DNA from: a virus
Virus record (IMG/VR): IMGVR_UViG_3300027859_000081
Span: 1-23,001 of that record
Length of the DNA: 23,001 nucleotides
Reading direction: 5' to 3' (one strand)
Shown: positions 15,060 through 21,339 of the stretch, piece after piece
Numbering within the stretch: the first letter of the stretch is position 1
How the letters are laid out: every line of letters starts with the position of its first letter
Notes under the pieces: model-generated
The model's database searches: none
Told to the model about the DNA's origin: nothing
Seen by the model: the letters and a program-made list of their open reading frames with translations, nothing else
Position numbers and translations under genes: made by a program

Positions 15060-16085
15060 ATGACACTACAATCTACGGGTCAAATTACTTTTTCCAATAT
15101 TACTAATGAGTTTGGAACTCCTAGTAACAGTAATTTAGGAGCTTTTCGTGTATCTGAAAATCATGGATCTCTTTCAAATATTCCTTTAGATAGTAATATC
15201 CCTCAGACGGGTGAGATAAAATTTAGTGATTTTTACGGTAGAAGATTGAATGTAGTAGTTGATTGCCATTCTGGTTCTGTAGAAGAGAGAGGAAATGCTA
15301 AATCAAAATATAATGGCAATCAGGTTAGTGTTGTTGGAGGTTTTAGGTCTCATCCAAGTCCTCCAACTGGAATTAAAGTGATTATAAATGTTAATAAATC
15401 ATTTAAATCCGAAAAAGGTAAAGCAAAAAATGTAGTTGCACTAAGAACTGGAGAATATGGTTCTGATTGTTTATTAAGGGTTGATGTTGGATCTGAAGGT
15501 TATATCGGTGGTGCTGGTGGTAATGGTGGTAGAGGTGGTAATAGGGGTAGTAATAGTGGTTCAGGCGGAGAAGATGGAAATAGTGGATTAGGTATTGACC
15601 ACGAATCTTCTGATGGAACCACTGTAATTAACAACAGTGGAACAATTTCTGCCGGATTTGGTGGAGGTGGAGGTGGCGGCGCTGCATATCAGTTCGATGA
15701 AGGAGGGAAAGGTAAGTCTGATAAAAGAAGAAATGCCTCAGGAGGTGGCGGTGGCGGTGGTGCCGGTTTCCCAGCAGGTAGTGGTGGATCTGGTGGTTCA
15801 TCCGAAAAGAGTGGTGGTAATGGTAGTAGTGGTGGATTGAATTCTGCGGGGGGAGGTGGTGAGGGTGGTAATAATGATGGTGAAGCAAGAGGCGGTACTG
15901 GAGGAACTGGTGGAAGTAATGGTGAAGGAGCTAATTCGGGTGGAGGAGGATCAGGAGAAGAAACAGGTAGCGGTGGATCAGGAGGAGGAGATGGTGCTGC
16001 TATAAGAAAAGCAAGTGGTGTCTCAATATCAGTAGTAAATAACGGAACAATTAGGGGATCTACGAGTGCTACAGGGGTGGGATAA
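15060..16085 (+). CDS. Glycine-rich tail tip/adhesin-like protein
   Basis: This is a 341-residue protein. Residues 1-60 (GQITFSNITNEFGT, then GEIKFSDFYGRR) match the I-x-FSDI...I-x-x-SDFYG signature often seen at the start of phage tip proteins. After a beta-rich part, residues about 150-310 are extremely glycine-rich, with runs such as FGGGGGGGAA and ASGGGGGGGAG and many GGSGG units. The final 30 residues (VSISVVNNGTIRGSTSATG) echo an earlier NNSGTISAGFGGG block. Glycine-rich stretches of this sort form polyglycine-II bundles in the gp38 adhesins of T-even-like phages, so a receptor-binding tip is a good hypothesis, but the overall sequence is not gp38. It is followed at its stop codon by the late promoter of the oxygenase operon. 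Confidence 0.8.
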   Translation: MTLQSTGQITFSNITNEFGTPSNSNLGAFRVSENHGSLSNIPLDSNIPQTGEIKFSDFYGRRLNVVVDCHSGSVEERGNAKSKYNGNQVSVVGGFRSHPSPPTGIKVIINVNKSFKSEKGKAKNVVALRTGEYGSDCLLRVDVGSEGYIGGAGGNGGRGGNRGSNSGSGGEDGNSGLGIDHESSDGTTVINNSGTISAGFGGGGGGGAAYQFDEGGKGKSDKRRNASGGGGGGGAGFPAGSGGSGGSSEKSGGNGSSGGLNSAGGGGEGGNNDGEARGGTGGTGGSNGEGANSGGGGSGEETGSGGSGGGDGAAIRKASGVSISVVNNGTIRGSTSATGVG

Positions 16086-16088
16086 ATA
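16081..16088 (+). promoter_or_regulatory. T4-type late promoter motif GATAAATA
   Basis: GATAAATA includes the TAA stop (16083-16085) of the adhesin gene and sits 19 bases before ATG 16108. It puts the oxygenase operon under late control, like the fibres. Confidence 0.7.
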
Positions 16089-16107
16089 AAACATCTGAAG
16101 TTTTATT

Positions 16108-16686
16108 ATGGCATCTGAGTTTGATTTGATACGAAGGTATCGTGGTGCTTTTTCAAAAGAAGAGTGTAAGGAGATAATAAATTATATTGAATTTTTTGAA
16201 AATAATCACATTTTAACTTATGATAGAGGTAGTCTGCATAAAGAAGACCATAAGACAATAAATGTCACGCACGACTATAACTTTGTAGCATCAAATAAAT
16301 TATCCACAATGATATTTCCAGGATTCAAACCCTGTTTAGAGGAATATCTGGAAACTTTTAGTATTTTGGGAAACAGAAAATTTCTTTTACATGATCTGAA
16401 ACTGAAAAAAATACCTCCGGGTGGAGGATTTCATGCATGGCATTATGAAAATGGTGCTTTATCTGTAGCACCAAGACAATTTGTCGTTCAACTATATTTG
16501 AATGATGACTTTGAGGGTGGTGAGACAGAATTTTTATATCAACAGAGAAGAGAAGAATCAATAGCAGGAGATGTTATTATGTTCCCTGCTTCATTTACAC
16601 ATACTCATAGAGGAAATCCTCCTTTAGGAGGAACAAAATACATAGCAACATCATGGGGAGTCATACAAGATGAAGGTAATATTTAA
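16108..16686 (+). CDS. 2OG-Fe(II) oxygenase, prolyl 4-hydroxylase-like
   Basis: This is a 192-residue protein. The catalytic core is visible: FHAWHYENG gives a likely H112-x-E114 metal pair (an HxE variant of HxD), then FVVQLYLNDDFEGGETEF, AGDVIMFPASFTHTHRG (distal His, probably H167) and GGTKYIATSWG with K177 as the probable 2-oxoglutarate ligand. Enzymes of this fold hydroxylate protein or small-molecule substrates using O2, Fe(II) and 2-oxoglutarate. The substrate here is unknown. It is the first gene of a five-gene operon behind a late promoter and overlaps the next gene by 17 bases. It is shorter than animal prolyl hydroxylases and has no signal peptide, so it should act in the cytoplasm of the infected cell. 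Confidence 0.85.
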   Translation: MASEFDLIRRYRGAFSKEECKEIINYIEFFENNHILTYDRGSLHKEDHKTINVTHDYNFVASNKLSTMIFPGFKPCLEEYLETFSILGNRKFLLHDLKLKKIPPGGGFHAWHYENGALSVAPRQFVVQLYLNDDFEGGETEFLYQQRREESIAGDVIMFPASFTHTHRGNPPLGGTKYIATSWGVIQDEGNI

Positions 16687-17020
16687 AATAGTTGAATATT
16701 ATCCTGATGAAAATAGGATTGAAGTAAAATTTTGCGATGAAAAGTCAACCATTCCAATTGACAATTACAAAGCATATTCAATAAATTGTGATTACTTAGA
16801 TATGACTGATTCAGATTTTTTCTCAGACTCTCTAGTCAAAAATCATGGATTGAATATTATTGAGCAACAAATAAATAAACGAACAATAAATCCATCTAAT
16901 ATTTCAAAATCTATTTCTGATGATGAATTCAACTTGGAAGATCTGGTAGGTAAAGTTATAGAGGGCAAGTATTTTTCCAGACCCAAATATCCTATTAAAA
17001 TGAAGAGGATTGAATTATGA
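16670..17020 (+). CDS. Unknown 116-residue protein in the oxygenase operon
   Basis: ATG 16670 follows GGGGAG (16655-16660) inside the end of the oxygenase gene. The protein starts with a beta-type stretch (MKVIFKIVEYYPDENRIEVK) and a following YKAYSINCDYLDMTDSDFF; the end is basic (KYFSRPKYPIKMKRIEL). I do not recognise the family. The N-terminal half has the look of a small ligand- or enzyme-binding beta domain. Its overlap with genes on both sides (17 bases upstream, 4 bases downstream) shows it is translated with the hydroxylases and may be a partner of them. Confidence 0.75.
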   Translation: MKVIFKIVEYYPDENRIEVKFCDEKSTIPIDNYKAYSINCDYLDMTDSDFFSDSLVKNHGLNIIEQQINKRTINPSNISKSISDDEFNLEDLVGKVIEGKYFSRPKYPIKMKRIEL

Positions 17021-17487
17021 AATACTTTAAGAGATGTGAGGAGTTTTACATTTGTGGATCAAAAGATAAAAAAAGAGAAATTTTTGCAGAATCAAAAGAA
17101 AATTCTATAACTCTATTTCAAATCATAGTTAAAGGAAAAGGAAGACTGATTACAACTTTTGATTCAACATCGATTGATGGTAGTAGGGGAGATATTATGA
17201 ATTGTAAGTCTATGATGGGTAAAGATAGAGTTCTTGTATCAGATAAAGATAGCGAAGAGTATTATGAAGTTTATGGATTTAATTCTCTAGATCCGTCAGA
17301 AGATTGGGATGCTAAAAAAATTACATCTTCCTTTAGAGGAGACAGTAATAGTTGGATTATATGTTTTGATGGTAGTGCAACTATAAATGGAAAGGTAGTC
17401 GAAAAATTTGATTATGCAAAATTAGAAGATAAAGATTATGAAGTTGTAATTGGCAATGCCTTACTGGGAGTATTCACAAAACTATGA
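17017..17487 (+). CDS. Unknown beta-rich protein, possibly cupin-like
   Basis: This is a 156-residue protein, ATG overlapping the preceding stop. The end, SNSWIICFDGSATINGKVVE followed by FDYAKLEDKDYEVVIGNALL and GVFTKL, has the alternating strand pattern of a cupin second half (a strand with WII-x-x-x-G, a loop, then a strand ending in a control-type phrase). A second strand-rich unit lies in residues 25-60. No metal-binding HxH-type motif is present, so it would be a non-catalytic cupin if it is one. It may bind a ligand or partner with the oxygenases around it. The assignment is by eye and weak. Confidence 0.7.
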   Translation: MKYFKRCEEFYICGSKDKKREIFAESKENSITLFQIIVKGKGRLITTFDSTSIDGSRGDIMNCKSMMGKDRVLVSDKDSEEYYEVYGFNSLDPSEDWDAKKITSSFRGDSNSWIICFDGSATINGKVVEKFDYAKLEDKDYEVVIGNALLGVFTKL

Positions 17488-17948
17488 TTACTAAACAAGA
17501 TCTAAACTCATTATATGAATGGGCAAGAGATACTGAGTTTCCATTAAGGAATGAACGTATCACATCAAAATATATGGGATATGGTCTCAAAATATGTTGG
17601 ATAAAATTACATAATCTTTATCCAAATAAAGAACTATCTAAACCTGTGATTCACATCATAAAAAATAAAGATATTCTTGGTGTTTACTTTTTAAGTTATC
17701 CACCAAATATGACTGCTCGTCCACATAGAGATTACAATCCACATCGTCAACCATATAAAAGGATTCAGATACCCACAAAGGTTGAAGATGGTTATATTGA
17801 ATGGACTGCTACTGGTGAGAAAGTTTACTGGAAGGAAGGTAGATCAGAAATTTTTAATGTGGAACAAGAACATCAGGGTGCTAATAATTCTAACACAACC
17901 ATGGAATTTTTATATGTTGACGTAAAATTTGATATAGAGGTTGAATGA
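17484..17948 (+). CDS. Aspartyl/asparaginyl beta-hydroxylase-like 2OG-Fe(II) protein
   Basis: This is a 154-residue protein. Motifs are PHRDYNPH (H81-x-D83, the iron pair), KRIQIPTK (R93), then IEWTATGEKVYWKEGRSEIF and EQEHQGANNS with the distal H130. This order (HRD, R-x-x-IP, a W/Y-rich strand, H-x-x-x-NNS) is that of the Asp/Asn beta-hydroxylase family (Asp_Arg_Hydrox, from memory). Enzymes of that family add a hydroxyl to Asp or Asn residues or to free amino acids. The substrate is unknown. It overlaps both neighbours by four bases, so it is stoichiometrically linked to the other oxygenases. Confidence 0.8.
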   Translation: MITKQDLNSLYEWARDTEFPLRNERITSKYMGYGLKICWIKLHNLYPNKELSKPVIHIIKNKDILGVYFLSYPPNMTARPHRDYNPHRQPYKRIQIPTKVEDGYIEWTATGEKVYWKEGRSEIFNVEQEHQGANNSNTTMEFLYVDVKFDIEVE

Positions 17949-18565
17949 TGGAAAATATTGAAGCTGAGGTATTTTATGAACCATTCCCGCATGTAATCTT
18001 TCATAATTTTTATAACAAAGATGAACTAGATTTAATTTGGCAAGAACTAGATTTTTATACTAGACCTGGAAAATTTCTAGAAGCGAAGGATTATGGTGGA
18101 GTAGTTGATAAAACTAATTCGCATGCGTTGCTACTAGATGACATTTATTCAGATGAACATAGAAAATTATCAAACATTCTAACTGTAACCAGAAAAGTGT
18201 TTGATAGTTCTGTTTTGGATGTATTTTCCGAACTACATGATTGCTGCTCTATTGCTAGATATTCTAATTGGGACTGCACCAAAGTCAGATATTATCATAA
18301 TGGTGAATACTATGAACCACACATTGATAAATCCATGCAATTTTTAGCATTTTCATACTTTTACAAAGAACCGAAAGTGTTTAATGGTGGTGAATTGATC
18401 TTCCCAAAATACAATTACAGTTTTGGTTGTCATAACAATTCTTTAATCATGATGCCTGGTTGGGTAGAACATGGTGTGAATAAAGTGTCAATAGAAGACT
18501 CTGATTACTTTGAAGGGCATGGTAGATATTCTATCACATCTTTCTTTGGAAGCAAGCACACTTGA
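17945..18565 (+). CDS. 2OG-Fe(II) oxygenase, prolyl hydroxylase-like (HxD type)
   Basis: This is a 206-residue protein with a textbook core: YYEPHIDKSMQFLAFSYFY (H126-x-D128), then GGELIFPKYN, NNSLIMMPGWVEHGVNKV (distal H176) and GRYSITSFFG (R194, 2-oxoglutarate binding). It is the clearest catalytically complete oxygenase of the window. The start could be either ATG of the tandem pair (17945 or 17948). The N-terminal EPFPHVIFHNFYNKDEL resembles the start of many phage and bacterial prolyl 4-hydroxylase-like proteins. It is the last gene of the operon, and its stop overlaps the -35 box of the following early-type promoter. The substrate is unknown. Confidence 0.87.
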   Translation: MMENIEAEVFYEPFPHVIFHNFYNKDELDLIWQELDFYTRPGKFLEAKDYGGVVDKTNSHALLLDDIYSDEHRKLSNILTVTRKVFDSSVLDVFSELHDCCSIARYSNWDCTKVRYYHNGEYYEPHIDKSMQFLAFSYFYKEPKVFNGGELIFPKYNYSFGCHNNSLIMMPGWVEHGVNKVSIEDSDYFEGHGRYSITSFFGSKHT

Positions 18566-18590
18566 CAAAAGTCCCAAAAGACTTTAGACT
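18562..18590 (+). promoter_or_regulatory. Sigma70-type promoter TTGACA-17-TAGACT with palindrome in spacer
   Basis: TTGACA (18562-18567), a 17-base spacer and TAGACT (18585-18590, four of six matches). The spacer contains the inverted repeat AAAGTC (18568-18573)/GACTTT (18580-18585), which could be an operator. It overlaps the stop of the last oxygenase gene. Confidence 0.5.
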
Positions 18591-18656
18591 GTGCCTTGTC
18601 GCCGTTGATGGGAACATCATGAGCTTAAAACACAATAGGGTTCATCGGTAGAGACG

Positions 18657-18665
18657 TGCTATAAT
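18657..18665 (+). promoter_or_regulatory. Extended -10 promoter TGCTATAAT before the helicase gene
   Basis: TATAAT (18660-18665) preceded by TGC forms an extended -10 element. There is no good -35 box, as is usual for such promoters. The predicted start near 18672 is about 15 bases before ATG 18687. Confidence 0.6.
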
Positions 18666-18686
18666 AACTGCAAGACACCAAACCCA

Positions 18687-19856
18687 ATGACTGTCACCCT
18701 TCGTCCTCACCAAAGCAAAGCATTAGATGCCATGCGACAGCATGACAAAGGTCAGGTCATCATCCCTACTGGTGGTGGCAAGACTATGTGCATGATTGAA
18801 GATGCCCGTATTGATCTTCTTCATGGCAGAACTATTGTTGTAGTTGCTCCTCGTATTCTGCTGGCAGAACAACTTTGTAAAGAGTTCCTTGAAGTGTTGT
18901 CAGATACTTACACTCACATTATGCACGTTCATAGTGGTGATGTTGAGTATTTTCACACTACCAATCCTGAGAAAATTCACTTGTTTGCTAATGTTGCTCG
19001 CACGGCAGGTGAAAATTGCATCATCTTCACCACATATCATTCTCTGCATCGTATCAAAGAAGCAGATATTGAGGTGAATACCATTTACTTTGATGAGGCA
19101 CACAATAGTGTGCAACGTAACTTCTTCCCTGCTACAGAACATTTCTCTCACGATGCTGATCGTTGCTACTTTTTTACTGCTACTCCTAAGCATTCTCTTA
19201 CCATCTTCAAACCAGGAATGAATGATGCTGAGGTTTATGGTCAGGTAATTTGTAGTGTTCCTGCACCTAAACTGGTTGAGGAAGGTTATATTCTTCCTCC
19301 AAAGGTTGTGGTTCAGGAATTACCTCAGGGTGATTTCAAGCAGTCTGATGAGAGAAACCTTTTGGATATTATTGATGCAAACTCGCTCAATAAGATTCTG
19401 ATTGCTGCACGTTCTACCAAACAGATTGTGCGTCTTGTTTCACAGTCCGACTTCTGCTATGAGTTGCAACAACGTGGATACAACTGGATGTATATCACTA
19501 GCAAGACTGGTGCTATCATTAACGGTAAGAAAGTGTCCCGTGAAGAGTTCTTCAAAACTCTGAACCAGTGGGGCACTGATGACACTCGTTTTGTTGTCAT
19601 GCACCATAGTATCCTTTCTGAAGGTATCAACGTCAAGGGACTGGAAGCAGTTCTGTTTATGCGTAACATGGACTACATCGGTATCAGTCAGTCTATTGGA
19701 CGTGTGATCCGCTTAGGAAACCGTCACAAGACCTTTGGCTTGGTTTGTGTGCCTGTCTATGATAAAGTGGGCATAGGCACCGCCAGGTCCGTTCAGACAG
19801 TGGTAGACACTGTATTTGAACAGGGTCAACCCGCCATTTCTACTATCCGTCGCTAA
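18687..19856 (+). CDS. SF2 DEAH-box helicase (ResIII/UvsW-like)
   Basis: This is a 389-residue helicase. Motifs in order: LRPHQ (5-9, Q-type), IPTGGGKT (26-33, Walker A), VVVAPRILLAEQ (51-62, Ia), FDEAH (135-139, Walker B), FFTATP (162-167, III), SEGINVKGL (311-319, V) and QSIGRVIRLG (335-344, VI). This makes it an ATP-driven DNA or RNA helicase or translocase of superfamily 2. It starts almost at the Q motif and lacks the N-terminal domain of T4 UvsW (about 500 residues), so I do not name it uvsW; it may be a second, compact phage helicase. Base composition is visibly richer in GC than its neighbours. It has its own sigma70-type promoters and stands at the boundary between late and early-type genes. 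Confidence 0.9.
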   Translation: MTVTLRPHQSKALDAMRQHDKGQVIIPTGGGKTMCMIEDARIDLLHGRTIVVVAPRILLAEQLCKEFLEVLSDTYTHIMHVHSGDVEYFHTTNPEKIHLFANVARTAGENCIIFTTYHSLHRIKEADIEVNTIYFDEAHNSVQRNFFPATEHFSHDADRCYFFTATPKHSLTIFKPGMNDAEVYGQVICSVPAPKLVEEGYILPPKVVVQELPQGDFKQSDERNLLDIIDANSLNKILIAARSTKQIVRLVSQSDFCYELQQRGYNWMYITSKTGAIINGKKVSREEFFKTLNQWGTDDTRFVVMHHSILSEGINVKGLEAVLFMRNMDYIGISQSIGRVIRLGNRHKTFGLVCVPVYDKVGIGTARSVQTVVDTVFEQGQPAISTIRR

Positions 19857-19858
19857 TC

Positions 19859-19999
19859 ATGAAAGTTCGAGTTCAACTGTTCAAAGTCGGCAAAGTCTTT
19901 GACGAAATCGTTATTGCAAATGACTATGAAGATGCCAAAGAAGTGGCATTAGCACGAAATCCTGGTGCCACTGTAATTAGTGTGACCGCAGTATTTTGA
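19859..19999 (+). CDS. Small conserved-type protein, 46 residues
   Basis: An open frame from ATG 19859, two bases after the helicase stop, encodes MKVRVQLFKVGKVFDEIVIA, then a helix (NDYEDAKEVALARNP) and a final strand (GATVISVTAVF). The beta-beta-alpha-beta pattern is compact and plausible for a folded mini-protein. I believe near-identical proteins occur after this helicase in other T4-like cyanophages, but I cannot name a function. It ends at the TGA 19997-19999, which overlaps the TTG start of the next gene. Confidence 0.75.
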   Translation: MKVRVQLFKVGKVFDEIVIANDYEDAKEVALARNPGATVISVTAVF

Positions 20000-20262
20000 G
20001 CAAATTTCTAAAACCATTCATCCCCTTTCCATCCATTCTTGACCCAAAACCTAAAAATCCATTAGGTTACGTTACTAATGATGGTATGTGGGCTGCCATT
20101 CCCCTTGGTAATAGTAAAAAATATGTTATTATTCACCAAGGAACCCAAGTTACAACTCTCAATACATACAATCAAGCAGTTGACTTCATTAACAACCAAC
20201 TCAAAACAAAGAAACGTAAATCAAGGAGTTCTAATGTCCGGAAAAAGCGAAAAACGTCGTGA
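19996..20262 (+). CDS. Small basic protein, TTG start
   Basis: This is an 88-residue protein. The proposed start is TTG 19996, overlapping the previous stop (TTGA); no ATG lies near, and the downstream ATG in DGMWAAIP would cut into what looks like real protein (FLKPFIPFPSILDPKPKNPLG). The middle (MWAAIPLGNSKKYVIIHQGT and a helix NQAVDFINNQL) is folded-looking. The tail is strongly basic (KTKKRKSRSSNVRKKRKTS), suggesting nucleic-acid contact. The tail overlaps the start of the next gene by 29 bases. Unknown family. The start is less certain than the reading frame. Confidence 0.65.
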   Translation: MSKFLKPFIPFPSILDPKPKNPLGYVTNDGMWAAIPLGNSKKYVIIHQGTQVTTLNTYNQAVDFINNQLKTKKRKSRSSNVRKKRKTS

Positions 20263-20413
20263 TGCTCTTGGTCTTTTTTATGAAAGTGTACTGAAACCAG
20301 ATCATCAACTCCGTCAGTGCGCTCACAATCAGGAATGTTACAACGAATTGATGGAGTGGCGAACTGAAATTATTGAATATCTTGATACTAAAAGAAATCA
20401 GGAGTTTGGATAA
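20234..20413 (+). CDS. Unknown 59-residue protein
   Basis: ATG 20234 has a strong AAGGAG site (20223-20228) five bases ahead, which decides against upstream in-frame starts. The protein (MSGKSEKRRDALGLFYESVL... and NELMEWRTEIIEYLDTKRNQ) is helical and charged, with two cysteines (QCAHNQEC). No family recognised. It begins inside the basic tail of the previous gene in another frame, and its stop TAA lies inside a late promoter motif. Confidence 0.75.
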   Translation: MSGKSEKRRDALGLFYESVLKPDHQLRQCAHNQECYNELMEWRTEIIEYLDTKRNQEFG

Positions 20414-20416
20414 ATA
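20409..20416 (+). promoter_or_regulatory. T4-type late promoter motif GATAAATA
   Basis: GATAAATA contains the TAA stop (20411-20413) of the previous gene and lies 21 bases before ATG 20438. It is the only such motif before a gene in the right-hand part of the window. Confidence 0.55.
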
Positions 20417-20437
20417 TCTGTAGATTGTGTCAAACTA

Positions 20438-20755
20438 ATGTTATCTACACAATACCGACTTCGGTTGGAGTTTATTTGCAAACGTATTGCTAATGATGAA
20501 GAGGTAAAACTTGAAGACATGATCTGGGCAGAGAAGTTGTCCAAAGCAAATACTACCGCTCGTGAGTGGTTAAGGAAGGCACGTCGAGCTGCTGCAAATC
20601 CTGATATTCAGGAAGGTAGCATGGATGATTTTATGAATAGGATGGGATTAGGTGACCCCGACCCGTCCAATCATAAAATGGGGTTTGATGGTGCTGATGA
20701 AATAGTTGATTGGTTTCAACGTGACAAACCTGATGATTGGAGACAACGTGATTAA
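20438..20755 (+). CDS. Conserved cyanophage-type protein, 105 residues
   Basis: This is a mainly helical, charged protein. It opens MLSTQYRLRLEFICKRIAND and continues with EDMIWAEKLSKANTTAREWL, RKARRAAANPD, a FMNRMGLGDPDPSNH loop and EIVDWFQRDKPDDWRQRD at the end. I recall proteins of this look in T4-like cyanophages without known function. The arginine/alanine-rich helix (EWLRKARRAAANP) could bind nucleic acid. A late promoter motif is 21 bases upstream, and its stop overlaps the GTG start of the next gene. Confidence 0.8.
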   Translation: MLSTQYRLRLEFICKRIANDEEVKLEDMIWAEKLSKANTTAREWLRKARRAAANPDIQEGSMDDFMNRMGLGDPDPSNHKMGFDGADEIVDWFQRDKPDDWRQRD

Positions 20756-20897
20756 AGTAACTGACAAAACTATTGCTAATCAACTTCTAAAAAATGCGGC
20801 AAAATTGCTTGGTGGAAAACTAACTCACTGGAATATCTATGAACAATCTGGTGAATTAAGTAATAAAATTGTAATCGAATACAAGGAGAACACCTAA
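20748..20897 (+). CDS. Unknown 49-residue protein, GTG start
   Basis: I place the start at GTG 20748, which overlaps the previous stop and has GGAG (20739-20742) five bases ahead; the more upstream TTG lies deep in the preceding gene. The protein begins MIKVTDKTIANQLLKNAAKL and continues LGGKLTHWNIYEQ, SGELSNKIVIEYKENT. One helix followed by a beta hairpin is likely. Unknown function. It ends exactly where the glutaredoxin-like gene begins (TAATG). Confidence 0.7.
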   Translation: MIKVTDKTIANQLLKNAAKLLGGKLTHWNIYEQSGELSNKIVIEYKENT

Positions 20898-21133
20898 TGG
20901 GACCTATAGTTTTATACAGCAACGGTAATCAAGAATGTGAACGTGCCAGAACACTTCTGGAAACTCTGAACATTCAGATACAAGAATACAAACTTGGTAA
21001 TCATTTTTCAGAGAGATCATTTCGATCTGAATTTGGTGGTGAGGCGGAATATCCTCAGGTTGCTATTGGTTACAAGCACATTGGTGGATTAAAAGATACA
21101 CTACACTACTTTCAAGAGAATAAGCTATTATGA
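20897..21133 (+). CDS. Glutaredoxin-like protein with altered active site
   Basis: This is a 78-residue thioredoxin-fold protein. IVLYS (strand 1), NQECERARTLLETLNI (active-site loop and helix), an EYKLG strand, EYPQVAIG with the cis-proline P53, then HIGGLKDTLHYFQ follow the glutaredoxin layout. In place of the usual C-P-Y-C the sequence reads N-Q-E-C: the N-terminal, normally nucleophilic Cys is replaced by N11, and only C14 remains. This would abolish the classical dithiol or monothiol reaction, so the protein may bind a partner (for example glutathione or ribonucleotide reductase) or act through C14. An alternative is that C14 serves as the attacking thiol in a shifted loop. AAGGAG (20882-20887) precedes the ATG. 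Confidence 0.8.
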   Translation: MGPIVLYSNGNQECERARTLLETLNIQIQEYKLGNHFSERSFRSEFGGEAEYPQVAIGYKHIGGLKDTLHYFQENKLL

Positions 21134-21339
21134 ACCCAGTAATCCTTATTGCTTGTTTTTCTCCTATTGCAGTAATTTGGATAGTAATGAAACTCTCATT
21201 ATGGATTGCCGCTGTTAACGACGAACAGAATTATGTCAGAGCAGAATCCAGAAAACCACACGGACCCTATGTGGAAAACCCATATGCAGACGTTGATGAA
21301 GAGGAAGAAGAATTTACAAGTCGCACAGATTATAGATGA
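21130..21339 (+). CDS. Small membrane protein with acidic tail
   Basis: This is a 69-residue protein. Residues about 2-29 form one hydrophobic membrane helix (NPVILIACFSPIAVIWIVMK and LSLWIAAV). The rest is hydrophilic with the conserved-looking ESRKPHGPYVENPYAD and an EEEEE run, ending TSRTDYR. ATG overlaps the glutaredoxin stop (ATGA). It probably sits in the inner membrane with an exposed acidic tail. The last third overlaps the next gene in a different frame for 107 bases, and both frames look real. Function unknown. Confidence 0.75.
   Translation: MNPVILIACFSPIAVIWIVMKLSLWIAAVNDEQNYVRAESRKPHGPYVENPYADVDEEEEEFTSRTDYR

Noticed and set aside
16870-16877. Late promoter-like AATAAATA inside the gene at 16670-17020
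   Set aside because: It lies mid-gene, about 140 bases before the next start, and such A/T octamers are expected by chance in AT-rich codons (a CAA ATA AAT AAA run).
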